Origin: Chrysomallon squamiferum
Taxonomy: Eukaryota > Mollusca > Gastropoda > Neomphalida > Peltospiridae
NCBI GenBank assembly: GCA_012295275.1
Contig: CM022671.1
Span: forward strand, 35,575,683 to 35,639,682
Length of the DNA stretch: 64,000 nucleotides
Reading direction: 5' to 3'
Made by a program: the position numbers and the translations under genes. The notes below the pieces were generated by a model. The model was not told the DNA's origin, did not search any database, and saw only the letters and a list, made by a program, of their open reading frames with translations. Within the stretch, counting starts at the first letter, position 1, and the number at the start of each line of letters is the position of its first letter. Below, piece by piece: positions 37,848-53,393 of this stretch.

Positions 37848-38949
37848 ACTGTTAACCTATTTTTATGTAATAAGAAAAAAAAAAAAAGAAAAAAAAAAAT
37901 TTCAGTAAATGTTTATATTTTCCGTATAGCCATATAAATTATAATGAAATAGTTTTTAAGATAGGTCATCAGTAAATGAATAGTATATTATAAGCTATAA
38001 ATGTGAAATCTGTTTAGAAATCTTACCTTAAAATGATTTCGTTAACAGATATTCTAAATTAACCTGTTTAATTCTGAAATGGTTTCTCGAAGTTCATTTA
38101 ATGGATAATTAGTTTATGGTTTTAGTAGTAGTAGTAGTAGTGATAGTAGTGTTAGTACTGCCAGTGGTGGTAGTAGTAGTAGTACTAGTGATAGTAGTGT
38201 TAGTACGTCTAGTGGTGGTAACTGTAGTAAACCTGCACAGATTCAACAAATCTCTATGTGTTAGATATTTTACAGGTGTGTGTGTGTGTGTGTTTGTGTT
38301 CATGTTTATGTGTTTTAAGGAGATAATGTTAATGCTGAAGAATTGTTACCCTTCCGTTCAAGTTAGCAAGAAATGTTGTGAATGGCAAATTGTTTCGCTC
38401 TATAAAGTGGTCACGTGATATAACAGAATTTCAGATCTTTCGTTTTTTTTTCTTCCAATTTGTGGTATCTAATAACCGCTGATATTAAAATATTAAATGG
38501 ACGTCGACTTTCAGTTTTGTTGATTACATATTTTGGCGTAATATGGTAAATAAAACATTCCTTTCGATTCTGAGATTAAATCGTGCTGTCTTATCTTTGT
38601 ACTGTGGTCGACATTAGTTCAGTGAGAACAACCAACTGGCACTGGCAAAATACACACCAGTCTCTGGACGTACAGATCTACAGATAAACCAACAGAGTAA
38701 GCTGTACTCAAGTAAACCAGTTAAGTTGTAACGTTATTGGGTTTTTTTTTGTTTTTTGTTTTTTAATAGCATTTAACTGACAGTATATCTTTTGTTGTAA
38801 CGAGTATTCAGGAAGAAGGAAAAGGGGAAAAAAAAAACAAAAAAAAAAACATGGACATTTTAAAATTTAAGTTTGAATATTACTGTGATGCATTTATTTA
38901 TTTATAGATTTATTTATTTATTTATTTATTTATTATTACATTTTAGCCA
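37848..38949. other. Divergent spacer with candidate EF-hand gene leader
   Basis: AT-rich, with (TAG)n at about 38123-38220 and a short (GT)n. Near 38600-38696 a less AT-rich stretch ends CCAACAGA|GTAAGC and may be the non-coding first exon of the EF-hand gene that follows, whose ATG exon opens with an acceptor (TTTTAG|CCA). Confidence 0.35.
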
Positions 38950-39121
38950 ATGATGAAGGCCATAGTAATTATCTTAATCTGCTGCAGGTAGGACAAAATT
39001 ATATTTATATTATTTTTATCAAAAATACAAAATTTATTTTTTGTTAAGTATAAAGTTAATGTTAATTGTTGTCTACTTAACGTTATGTTATCACACACAC
39101 ACACTACATGAACACATTCCA

Positions 39122-39133
39122 ACACACACACAC

Positions 39134-39179
<46 letters not shown>

Positions 39180-39190
39180 CTCACACACAT
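39122..39190. repeat. (AC)n microsatellite
   Basis: An AC run with few interruptions in intron 1 of EF-hand copy A. Confidence 0.95.
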
Positions 39191-40229
39191 TTGCGGATAT
39201 ATGTAAAACGTAACTGGTTTGTTTTTACCGCTAGCGTGGCCGCCGCACGACACTGCTAAGGCAACCACCGCGGCCTGACAGAAGAAGACGTCATCCTTCT
39301 CGTCATGAACGACATTGACAGAGATGACAATCAACAGATCACAAGCAACGAGTTTACGTACGAATTCATCACAAAATATGACCATGATCGTGAGTGACTC
39401 AGAATAAATGAATGTCAACACATTTTTACTAATGACGGTTATTAAGAGGCAATTTGCGTTCTTGAGGATTTTTTCCTATTTTTAAAAAATATATATTATT
39501 TATTTATTTATTTAATTTTTTTTTTAAATTTAATTTAATTTAATTCTTTTCTATTCTGTTTATATATATTGATGATGATAATAATTATAGAAAGGGCAAC
39601 CAACTGCAGCAATTCCTGTGGTTTTTTCTAGATAAAGATATTTTATGTTTATTACTGCGGATATGATACAGCACTGACACCAAGACTGTAGAAAACATAC
39701 GTAGGGCAATGGGTGGATCGGGAAACTGTCCACTGAGGAGAACAGATCCTGTTCTAACCATGGTATTTTTTTCTTCTTTTTTTTTCTAAGAAGGACGGAA
39801 ATGTGACTTGGTGGTTAGAACTGCTGGCACAGAGCAGAAAATACGCAGTGGGCTGTTTCCCGTTGTACCCATTTCCCACAAAATGACATCAGCTTTTTCA
39901 TGGGAAAAGTGTATAAAACAAGATACCTTACTACAAATAAGTGGATTTATTACTATTTTTATTTTATTTTATTTTATTATATTTTTAAAGGTAGTTGTAT
40001 ATAAACTGTGTGTGTTTGTTTATTGTTGTTGTTGTTTTAAATTTATTTATTTGGTTTTTTTTTTTTTTTTTTTTCACATCCTAACATTTCTGAGTCGTAA
40101 ATAACGAAAACTGCTGAGGTGTCACATATAATTTCATTGATTAATTCCAAAGCTAGGAAATATGTCACTAAAAAAACTACATTATTATTTCATTCTCAGC
40201 AACTACAAGTGTCACATGAATATTAAAGT

Positions 40230-40267
<38 letters not shown>

Positions 40268-40830
40268 GTTGCTTAAATTTAAATATGCATTCAAATGTAT
40301 ATGACTGTTTCAAATATACACTTGTACGTACAATTATCGTACCTGCAGAGACAGAGAATATAATCACACAAACTCATACACAAACATACATGCGGACAGA
40401 CACAGCCACATACAGATACGCACACATACAGACACATTTATTTCCATAAATATTATTTATATAATTATTTATTATCTTCAGGAAATGGCCAAGTCGAGGA
40501 ACACGAATTCGTACACGAATGGCACAGACGTTACCATGACGACCACGAATTTCCAAAGAAATTATTCCATGTTCTAAGAGTAACAGAAAACCAATATTTG
40601 AGTACATCTAACGTCCAGGCAATGATGGATAAATTCGATGTTAATGGTAAGATTCGATTTGAAATCTTCTGCACATTCCACTCCCGTTTGAAAGTTTCTT
40701 AGAATTTCATTATTCGAAATATTATTTCTTTAAAATTTCTTAAACATTCATGAACATATGTAAGAAAAAGGTGCCTGTCAAACGAATTAATTAAACGTAA
40801 TTTTATGATTAAATCTAAGTTCTAGAATGA

Positions 40831-40853
40831 TTTAATAATAATAATAATAATAA

Positions 40854-40884
<31 letters not shown>

Positions 40885-40909
40885 AAGAAGAAGAAGAAGA
40901 AGAAGAAAC
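40831..40909. repeat. (TAA)n-(GAA)n compound microsatellite
   Basis: A TAA run passes into about 17 GAA units in intron 3 of EF-hand copy A. Confidence 0.95.
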
Positions 40910-41603
40910 CAAGTACATGTGCTTTCTGTGTCTGTAGTCAGCAACGAAAATTTGATCCTACAACCTAACGATATAAACAATTTAATAACATTTTCAGGAG
41001 ATCAGCGTTTGTCATATGGAGAATTCCATGCGGCATTGATGAAGGTAAATTATAACTGTTTAAAGTATTTCTAACTTCAGGTATATCATAATTATTAAGT
41101 ATCATATTTAGATTTACCTTCGTCAAGATAAGAACTCGCTTCCTAAAGGCTCTGCTTCCTCAGCACTGCACTTAGTGACTAAGAAATCCTTTTATTCTGT
41201 TCTCATTTACTAATTCGTTTAACCGAAGCTATAGTTATATTGAATACCTGAAAGATATATCAAAAGAAAAACTGAAGTCTGTTGCGAAAGTGAGAGAAAT
41301 AAAATAAAATGTCCATATCAACACAATTTTACAAAGTACTGTCAGCCATTTGTAATACGAACAGAAGCGAAGATAGCCGGCAATAGATTCGTTCTTTATC
41401 GGTATATTTCGGCAAATGACGAATAATTTTGCGACTAACTTTATTGATAATATTTATATTATAAATTATTAGTGTTAGAAAAACACATATTTACTGAAAC
41501 CAGTATAAAGCGAGGAAAATAAAGTATTAACAAAACAAAAAGTTGTACATTTCATATTTGCACTTTCTATTTTCAGGTTTACAAAGACTGCTTGAACGAA
41601 TGA

Positions 41604-41770
41604 TGAAATTTTATGCTTTTAGAAATCACATTTCCGAGATGTATTTAATAAATGTAAAAAATTAAATAAAATTAAAAAAAAGAATTTATTAATTTGATGC
41701 CTTATTGTTTTATGTTCATATTCATAAATTTGATTGTCCTCATAGTAAAAGTGATAATAGTATCAATTGG

Positions 41771-41835
<65 letters not shown>

Positions 41836-42578
41836 CAAACAAGCACATATCACGTATAATCCCACTGTACAGTTAATAAAACATTATCTATTTTTATTTT
41901 ACATTCATAATATTTTGTTATCTCAGAAAACTGATATTTATACGTTTCTGTGAAAAACACCACGTGTTAACATTATACGCAGGAACCAGGCCGTAAAACA
42001 GACGCATAGATTTATTTCGAAAAAAGTAAGTTCCTTAAATTCAAAATATTCTTTTTAGCACAAAATGATTTTAAAGTATTCCGTGTTGATGCTATTCAAT
42101 AGACAAAGTACTTGCTGTGTATTTTATATTCATGCAAACTATGCTTTGATAAAAATAAAGTAATATGGACAGAGTCGTGGATGCTGCCATTTTCCTTTTT
42201 GTACGTGTATTCTTAACGTCAGGTCTTTCGTGCTACTACTACAAATACTATGACTATAGTATTACTACTACTACTACCACTGCTACGACTACTACTACAA
42301 ATGTTAATAATAATAATAACAACAACAACAACAACAGTAATAATAATAACAACAACAGTAATAATAATAATAACAACAACAACAACAACAATATGTGTCC
42401 ATCGTCAGACAATAAAATAAGAATAATTTACAAAGATAGTAACTTGCCTTAAGTCCTGTCAGACTAGAATATTTACCACACGAGTCTGTCTGTGAAGTTT
42501 TTGTTTTATTTTAGTACACGAAAAGGTTAAAACTGAATACTGTAATATCACTTTTTTTCTCTCTCTATTTTAGCTAAC
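41604..42578. other. Spacer between EF-hand copies A and B
   Basis: Contains (CT)n at about 41765-41829 and ACT/AAC triplet repeats at about 42228-42390. A stretch ending CGAAAAAA|GTAAGT near 42026 could be the leader exon of copy B. No coding exon is seen. Confidence 0.45.
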
Positions 42579-43088
42579 ATGCAAGTCCTCGTCATCCTTC
42601 TGGTCTATTGTAGGTAAGAAAAACAATGTATTTTTAAAAAGTCATTGCTCAGTGAAAGGTTTATCAATAACTGTATGAAAAGATCCTTTGATGCTTATCA
42701 CCGAGTAACTCATGCAGAGGCGGCAGAAGATTTGCTTTTACACATCATTGTCAAACGTCACACAGCTACACTGAATCTATTTCAAATGGAAAATAAGTAA
42801 ATAGACAAACAGTCAGACAGACAGACAGATGAAACAAAGTAATTATCAAATCATCTAATACTGATGGACTAAATTAAAAGATTACAATGAATGTAACTAT
42901 TAATGTCTCTTTATTATTAGCATGGCAGCTGCACGACACTGCTACGGCAACTACCGCGGCCTGACGGAAGAAGACGTCATCCTTCTGGTCATGAACGACA
43001 TCGACAGAGACAAAAATCAGCAGATAACAAAAAACGAGTTTACGTACGAATTCATCACCAGATATGACCATGATCGTGAGTGATAATA

Positions 43089-43171
<83 letters not shown>

Positions 43172-44293
43172 ATAAATAAATAAATAATTAAATAAATAAA
43201 ATAACGATAAAGACATTGAGTAAAGACCAAAAGGTCAATAATATAAGTACTGTTTATGTGAATTTAATTCCAGGAAATGGTAGGGTAGATGAACATGAAT
43301 TTGTAGAAGTCTGGCACAGGCGTTACCATGACGACCAAGAATTTCCTGTGAAGCTGTTTCTTGCTCTGAGAGTGACAGAAAATCAGTACCTGAGCGTTCC
43401 CTATGTGCAATCAATGATGGACAAGTTCGATGTGAATGGTAAAATCGTGCTACTACTATAATGACAACAACAGCGACAACAACTACTTCTACTGTTGTTA
43501 CTATTATTACAACAACCATTACTATTACTACCACTGCAATTACTGTACTATCACTACCGCTGTTACTATTACTACTAGGACGACGACTATTTCTACCATT
43601 AATACCATTTTTAAACTATTTTTATACTACTGCCATTGGTAACAGTTAAAGTAGTTGCTGCAATAAAACAAAATAATATTTATTGTTAAGAAATAAAAAG
43701 ATACTCTTTGCACAGCAAAATGATTGTTATTTTTTATATCTAATAAATGTGAAAACATCTTTAAATTTCTAGATGAGTTGTTGTTGTAGTAAACGTGGAT
43801 TTTGATTTTTTAAAAGATAGTTGGGAGGTTCGTGTTATATTCTAAACAACTAACTCCGATTTTCAGGTGATCAGCGTCTGTCGTACGGAGAATTCCATGC
43901 TGCCCTGATGAAGGTAAAAACCAGTTACCTTTTATATGACATAAAATCAATGTTTTTTTATTTTCTAAAATTTAAACACTTGACAAAGGTATTATGATTT
44001 TTGTAAACTAATCTGCTAGTAACGTATTCCCGTATTCCGTCATCAGAAATCATTGGGCTACCAAAGTCTGCATGATCTACATTTTACAAACTTTCTATAG
44101 CATTCGTTTACAAGACTAAAAACTCTCCACATTCTGTCCATCACAAACTGACACTTGGCGTAAATGTAAAATTAAACTACAATGTGTAAATAAAATAATA
44201 TAAATAAAACATAACAAAAGCCAGAAAGCGACTAGATTTAAAAATTGATTTCGTTTTGTTTTTCAGGTTTACAAAGACTGTCTCACAGATTGA
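42579..44293 (+). CDS. Secreted EF-hand protein, copy B
   Basis: Exons 42579-42613, 42921-43075, 43274-43438, 43867-43913 and 44267-44293 give 142 aa. Signal peptide MQVLVILLVYC is followed by SMAAARHCYGNYRGLTEEDV. Three EF-hand loops match D-x-D-x-N-x-x-(I/V/L)-x-x-x-E: 40-51 (DRDKNQQITKNE), 61-72 (DHDRNGRVDEHE, split by the exon 2/3 junction) and 116-127 (DVNGDQRLSYGE). Loops 1 and 2 start only 21 residues apart. About 43 residues rich in W, H and R (VWHRRYHDDQEFP) separate loops 2 and 3. The only mature cysteines are Cys19 and the one in VYKDC near the C-terminus, so one disulfide or a dimer is possible. I do not recognise the family. A role as extracellular calcium binder is inferred from loops plus signal peptide. 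AATAAA is at 44408-44413, and the 5' side has an acceptor before the ATG. Confidence 0.88.
43093..43168. repeat. (CT)n microsatellite
   Basis: A pure CT run 17 bases after the exon 2 donor of EF-hand copy B. Confidence 0.95.
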
Positions 44294-45542
44294 TACAGTT
44301 ACTGGTTTTTCTTAAAGATTTAAATAGATCGGTGAAGACTTCTTTGTAAAAATATCGTTTCTGTTTTATGACTGTTGTCTGTCGCAGCAAATTATATCCA
44401 TGTTGAAAATAAATATTAATATTAAAATCAGGGTTTTGCAGCTTTTTGTGTGTGTTTCTTTTAACATTTGTATGTGTCTTCGTCAAGGTATGTTTCAATG
44501 CCTTTTTAAATACATTGTTGTATGCATATAATTTTCCGTTTTTAGTCATCGCAAAGGGTTATGGTATGTAATATCCTGTCGTTAGGAAGGATATAATAAT
44601 ACTGAAGATAATTTGTAACAATTTTGTAACTCATATCATCATTAACAAAAGTTAACACTACAATTCGAGTAGAAAAATATATGTTTGATGCCATTTTCCT
44701 GTTATATATTATGAATAAAAAGAACAACAACAAATAAATAAACACACATATATATATATAAGCTACCTCCTGATCTTTCACTGATTTGTTAAATCACTGT
44801 CACACTTTATTATTGGTAAAAAAAGATTTTTTGAAAACAACACAGAACGTGGAATGTATATAATATTATCAGACGACCAGAATTTCTTTTGTTTTATCGT
44901 GCAGTTATTACAGTTTCAGTTCCATCTTTACAGTTACGATTTTCAGCATATATAATACATTTTTATCAAACACTTGTTTTAAACTATAAACTGACTGTTA
45001 GCTGTAATTATATTCAGTGTCTTACTGTATACATGTTCCAACCCAGTCCAATCTTTTAAGAAACAGTACACAAACAACTAGGAATGTTCTTAATCTTATC
45101 TTATTGTGTAATCATATCAAGTAATACTAAAAGAAAAACATCTGCTTGGTTGATAGACATCTGACAGTAGGACAGACAGACATAATCCAAAAAAATACAC
45201 AGAAAGTAAGTACATGTAGGTTAAAATTAAATTAACAGACAATGAATTACAAATAATAGATATATTCTTCTTCAGAATTATAATTAGTTTAAGATGGGTA
45301 ATAATAAATATATTACAAAATGGCTTGAAATAAATAAATAAACTATTTTTTTTTTTTGTGTAACCATTTTTTGCTCTTCCTCTTAATAGTGCTATTTATA
45401 ATAATAATAATGATAATAATAATAATAATAACAATAATAATAATAATAACAATAATAACAATAATAATAATAACAATCGTTGTCGTCGTTGTCGTCACTG
45501 TTATTTTTGTTCTTCTTATTAGTATTTTTATTTCAGCTGATT
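44294..45542. other. Spacer between EF-hand copies B and C
   Basis: 3' UTR of copy B, then AT-rich sequence with (TAA/CAA)n at about 45403-45490. No coding exon is seen. Confidence 0.5.
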
Positions 45543-47420
<1,878 letters not shown>

Positions 47421-47577
47421 TATAATCGATTTAAGATATATTTTATAAATTGCCAGTGAAATAAAAAAAAAAAAAAAAAAACGCTGATTTTGTAATCTGT
47501 TTTTTTTTTTCTGAGGGTTTGGCTGTTTGTATATTGTACGTCATGGTATAAGTATATGAAAGTCATCCAGATATATT

Positions 47578-47584
<7 letters not shown>

Positions 47585-47660
<76 letters not shown>
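47585..47660. repeat. (GT)n-(GA)n compound microsatellite
   Basis: A GT run directly joined to a GA run, between the convergent ends of EF-hand copy C and the CCDC62-like gene. Confidence 0.95.
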
Positions 47661-47665
<5 letters not shown>

Positions 47666-47746
47666 AATAATCACAACGAAACAATGCCCATTATACAAAT
47701 GTCTGAAACAATGACTGAAACAACGAAATTATAAAATATAAAAACT

Positions 47747-47752
47747 TTTATT
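47747..47752 (-). terminator. Candidate poly(A) signal of the CCDC62-like gene
   Basis: AATAAA on the minus strand about 650 bp past the last-exon stop codon. Confidence 0.4.
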
Positions 47753-48402
47753 ATGTCAGTCGTACTTGAGATACACATTTCAAGTAGATATATAAAATAA
47801 TATTATGTAAAAATCAGACCATTGATAAGTCCATGGTTTATTGACTTTTTACATTTTGATTTGTAAGAAACAACATAAAATGAAAATACAGCTAAATGAA
47901 ATTTATACACTTGCATTATAAAACCTAATTAAATACATTCATCTCTCACAGAGATATACGTGGTTATGAGAAATCTGTACAATTTACATATCTTTACTTT
48001 CAAGCAGATAGTATTGTAAACAAAAATCAGATTTAATTTCATGGTAGAAAATCAGAAGTTCATTATAAAACAAACTTCCAGATTATACATTAATTATGTG
48101 TACTTGAACTTTTTTTTAGTACAGAAACGTGCTAAAACTATTTATAGTAAACACACATTCTTCAATCATGATTCAGTCAGTAACATACCCTTCAGCCAAA
48201 GATAAATGTTGCAGTTGAGATATTTGAGGTATTTAGTAGACATCTTCTAGTCACCCAAGTCACAGAACATGTAACTCATTTCTATATTAATCTTAATATG
48301 AATCTAACAGTAAGATTAACTGCATACAACAAGTTTTTGTAAAAATTTGCCTTTAACGATAAAGCAGACGAAACAATGGCAGGGTTTTCGGTAAACTGAT
48401 CT

Positions 48403-49359
48403 TTACTTGAAAGAAGAATGTTTGATTTGGTTGTTATAAAACTGTGGAGTATTTCTGTCACAAAGAATTTGCTGACAGATTTTGGAAAATTCGATTCCGG
48501 GTGAAAACTTCGGATGCAGACTTCTGCTCAACAGGGGAAGCAACCTGTTTGCATTTCTGTTCTCTATCTGGAATTGAAAATGAAGAAAGATCGTGATAAT
48601 AACATTATAACATTATGGCAGTATATTTTGTTCGAAAGAATAATTACAAAGTGAATATATCTTATAAATAAAATGATATTACTGTTATCCAATGTAAATT
48701 TTATCAACAAAAAAAAAAATGAATTTGAAACTAATTTTAATGAAACAAAAATAATAATAATAATAAAAAAATAAAATAGTGTCACTTAATATCAAAACAT
48801 ATAATTATACATATATTTAATTTTGTGAAAAGTGTAGTAGTAGCTGGTGGTATTACTTTCAAAATGAAGACAGATAAATCATGAAAATAAAATTAAATTA
48901 TGGACAAGTTATTTCTCCAAAATCTATACCCTGGTACTACACACAAAACTCAATTTCAAATAATAAAATAACCAACAAATGATACAAATGCTGTAGTGAT
49001 GTGAATACAACTAGCAATCTATTAAAGATGTGGTTTATTTTAACTCTACATGTAAAGTTTGTTAATAAAATAATAAACAATGACACAAATGATGTAATGA
49101 TGTAAATAAACTAGCTATCTATTAAAGACTTGGTTTATTTTAACTCTACATGTAAAGTTTGTTAAGCTAACCACCTGGAAGTCTGGGCAGGCTGGGATTG
49201 TGTTCAGTTCTAGACTCTGGATTAGATCACTGGACTCAGTTAACAGTCTCTGTAACTTGCTGGCTGGAGACACAGACAGACATGTCTACAGACAGAAACA
49301 TAATAATAATAATAATAATAATAGTAATAGTAATAGTAATAGTAATAATAGTAACAGTC

Positions 49360-49413
<54 letters not shown>

Positions 49414-52400
49414 GTCATAATAATAACAACAGCAAAGAGAGCAGTAATAGTAGTAGCAATAATACTACTACTACCAGATGTGGTAGTAATATACTGAATA
49501 TGATACACCAACAAAAATAAGCTCAGTAACTTAATATTTATTTATTGGCATCGTATGTTTATATTAATAGTTATTAGGAATTAAAAAAATAGTACAATAT
49601 TCTATGTAATGATATTAGAAAAATCACTAATGCATTAACACAACAACTGATGTTACATTTAAATTATTCACACACAATTCATGTTACATTTAAATTATTC
49701 ACACACAACTCATGTTACATTTAAATTATTCACACACAACTCATGTTACATTTAAATTATTCACACACAACTCATGTTACATTTAAATTATTCACACACA
49801 ACTCATGTTACATTTAAATTATTCACACACAACTCATGTTACATTTAAATTATTCACACAACTCATGTTACATTTAAATTATTCACACACAACTCATGTT
49901 ACATTTAAATTATTCACACACAACTCATGTTACATTTAAATTATTCACACACAACTCATGTTACATTTAAATTATTCACACACAACTCATGTTACATTTA
50001 AATTATTCACACAACTCATGTTACATTTAAATTATTCACACACAACTCATGTTACATTTAAATTATTCACACACAACTCATGTTACATTTAAATTATTCA
50101 CACACAACTCATGTTACATTTAAATTATTCACACAACTCATGTTATATTTAAATTATTCACACAACTCATGTTACATTTAAATTATTCACACACAACTCA
50201 TGTTACATTTAAATTATTCACACACAACTCATATTACATTTAAATTATTCACACACAACTCATGTTACATTTAAATTATTCACACACAACTCATGTTATA
50301 TTTAAATTATTCACACAACTCATGTTACATTTAAATTATTCACACACAACTCATGTTACATTTAAATTATTCACACAACAACTCATGTTATATTTAAATT
50401 ATTCACACACAACTCACGTCACTGTCTCTAAATGAATTTTCACTTTTGACGACACTGACATCAGTGTCAAGGAATGATGACAACTTGTCTTCAAATGACA
50501 TCCTGCCAGCATGTGACCTGTCACCTCCATGTGACGTCATCGGGAATTCAGTATCACCCTGCTCACTAAATTCAGTCCCTGAAAATGTTCTGTTTACATC
50601 CATCCCACTAGTTGCACATGTTCTGTTAATGTCAATAATACCATCAGAACATGACATCCTGTTAATATCAGTTCTATATACTGCTGAAGATCTCCTTTTA
50701 GCATTACTTGCAGAAGATATTCTTTTACTGTCTTTTTCCACTGACTGAAGTCCTCTGCAGTCTAGCTGTGTTCACTGCAGACTGTTCAGCTGTTCCATTA
50801 ACCACTGGGTACTCCCCCCTCTCCGTACACCACTTTCTATTCATGCTGGAATCATCTGGAGACATTTCTGTGACATCTCTTTGAGGTGGGAAACTGTTAA
50901 AGAATTAAAGAATTAATGTTTATTTCCAACATTATTATTTTGTATTTAATAAAAAAAAATGACAAGAACTAAAAAAGTAATATAAAATATATATTCTGAA
51001 AACTTAAACTTTACTATCTAAATGTTATATATTTTAGTCAGTTTAAAACAGTTTTCAAGCTGTTTGTTTTTTTTGTTTTTTTAATTTATTTATAAAAACG
51101 ATTTTTTCAGTATGTTCAGCATATTTATTATTATTTTTTTTCTTACCTGTTATGTTCATCTATAAAATGACTGGACTGCAAACTCTCTTTTGTACTGTCT
51201 AAATTTAACTGCAGTAGAGTTACCTCCCTTTGTTGTCTCTCGTACAGCTTAAATATCAGAATTTAATTTATTAAATACAAATATGAAACTATAAAAACAA
51301 AACAAAACAAAAAAAAAAATAAAATAAAATATGTTTTTATTTTTAATAGGCTAGACAGTGGGATGTTTGGTATTTTATAGAAAGTGTATAAGCTTGTAGA
51401 TAGACAGAGAAGGAAAAATAAATAAATTTGAGTAAATGTCTTACTTCTCTGACTGTTTTTAATTCATCCCACATTCTCTCCTGTTTTGCCTTCAGTGAAT
51501 CCACTAGCTGATCCTTCCATCTTTCTCTCTCACCTGAACAAAATAATTAAATAAATAAATATATAAATAAATAATTGATTAATATTATAAATGAAATGAG
51601 TGGAAAAAAAGAAAATAAATAATGATAATAACCATCTTTATGTTAACTGACCTTGACATCAAATGTTATGAAATTATTAAAAAAAACATAAATGCAACAG
51701 AATTATTTTAGTAGAGACAGAATCTTCAAGAAAATATTTTCTTTAAAAATCTTAATTGAAATAATTTTAGTTCTCAAAAAAGTATTCTAATATTTAAAAA
51801 ATAATAATAAACTAAAAATATAAATAAATAAACTATAACAACAAAAATCTTTAAACATTAAAAAAAGCCAGCAATAAAAAACTTAAAAACTTACAAGTTG
51901 CTTCGTAAGACTGCTGTATTTCTAACAGTCTGTTCTGGATCTCTGTTACCATGGCAGCACTTTGATTAGCTTCTTCTTCTTTCTTCTTCATCTCACCTAC
52001 AATTATTATTCAAAATGTATTTCATTCATTTTCACCTGCTTCACCATTTATCAGTATCTGTTAATGAATTAATCTGTTTTACAAACAACAGTCATTTAGT
52101 TAATACAACACCACTAACCTTTCTTAATAATAAAATAAAATCTTGAAAGTTAGAGAGACTGAAGGTTTCCATGATGTCATAGAACAGCACACATATTAAA
52201 ATGTTGTTAAATAATCTGCTAATTCTTACACCACAGTGTTTCCATGGTTTCCTGAGCCTGCAGATATTTCTGTTTCCACTGAGAGGCGTGATGGATGGCG
52301 TCTGCTTCTCTGTGCTGAAACTCCACACACCTGGAATTCATCTTCTGAAGTCTCATACACAGGTCATCTACACTCCTCCTGCTCCTCTGACCTCCCTCCA

Positions 52401-53350
52401 CTTGATCCTCCTTCACACAGAATTAAACATTTCCAATCAGCAATGTGTAACAGTATTTGAGAAGTTGAGGCTATAATTATTTTCTTTTTAAACTGAAACT
52501 GCTGTTTTTGTTATTTTATTTTATTTTATTTTATTTATTGATCAGGATGTTTGTTTATTTCATTTATTTTTGCTTAAATATTAGGTGAAAGAGAAAGACT
52601 GAAAGTTAAACTCAACAGTTTATGTTGAAGGAGAATGCAAGATTTGTATTATTTCTATTTTTAAGAACACACTGTATGTTATATCTGATTTGAAAATACA
52701 AGAATACATCATGGAATTGTTTTATTTTTAGTCATCAAGACTCATCTGTTAAATTTAATCACCAAAACAAAAAGAATAAAGCCACAAAAATTTAACATCC
52801 ATAAACAATGCACGTAATGGTAATATAAATGATGATTTGTTTTAATAACTTACTCCATTAATTGTGTTTTTTTCTTTTCCATCTTGAACTGATTCCATTT
52901 TATCTTGTTCATCTAAAAACAAACATAAACAAATTTTTAAAATCTCAAAACAACCACTGTGGAAGCTTAAACACTGAATTACATTTTAAAATATCTTCAA
53001 TAAAAACATTCACAAAATATTTAAAAAAAACTAAATTAGCTGTTAACATAACAAGATAAGACCTAAATACCCTGTGAAATATTTCCAGAATATTCAAAAT
53101 CTAAACCATCGATGAAATTACTGGAGGAGAATTATTTCAGTTAAAACAAAACATGACGTATCTTCAACTCAAATGATTATTTCAAACTTACACAACAATT
53201 CAGAATTTTTATCCTGAGATTTCTGCAACAGTAACTGATTTTGGTTGTCTGTTGCTATGGTAACACATTGACTCTCTGTTACCATGACTGCACTCTGGTT
53301 AGAATCTTCTTCCTTCTTCTTTACATCATCTAAGAATAGTAATAATAGTA

Positions 53351-53393
<43 letters not shown>

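Larger units (their letters stand above)
38950..41603 (+). pseudogene. Secreted EF-hand protein, copy A, with nonsense codon
   Basis: Five exons match copies B and C in length and phase: 38950-38987, 39235-39389, 40482-40646, 40998-41044, 41577-41603. The frame would encode a signal peptide (MMKAIVIILICC), then VAAARHC, and at codon 21 a TAA (39257-39259) where copies B and C have TAC (Tyr). Everything after it stays open and conserved: EVxx-type helix, loops DRDDNQQITSNE, DHDRNGQVEEHE and DVNGDQRLSYGE, and the tail VYKDCLNE. All splice sites are intact, and AATAAA is at 41647-41652. The loss is therefore very recent, a null allele, or a base-call error. Exons 2 and 3 are closest to copy B, so A and B are the younger duplicate pair. 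Confidence 0.8.

Noticed and set aside
39104-39421. Antisense frame opposite EF-hand copy A exon 2 (similar ones at 42874-43230 and 45805-46023)
   Set aside because: They mirror the sense codons of conserved EF-hand exons and have no splice or family support.
49198-49520. Poly-Ile/Asn/Val frames on both strands
   Set aside because: Triplet-repeat artefacts in an intron.
50446-50748. 100-aa plus-strand frame opposite CCDC62 exon 14
   Set aside because: Reverse-complement shadow of the exon; nothing recognisable.
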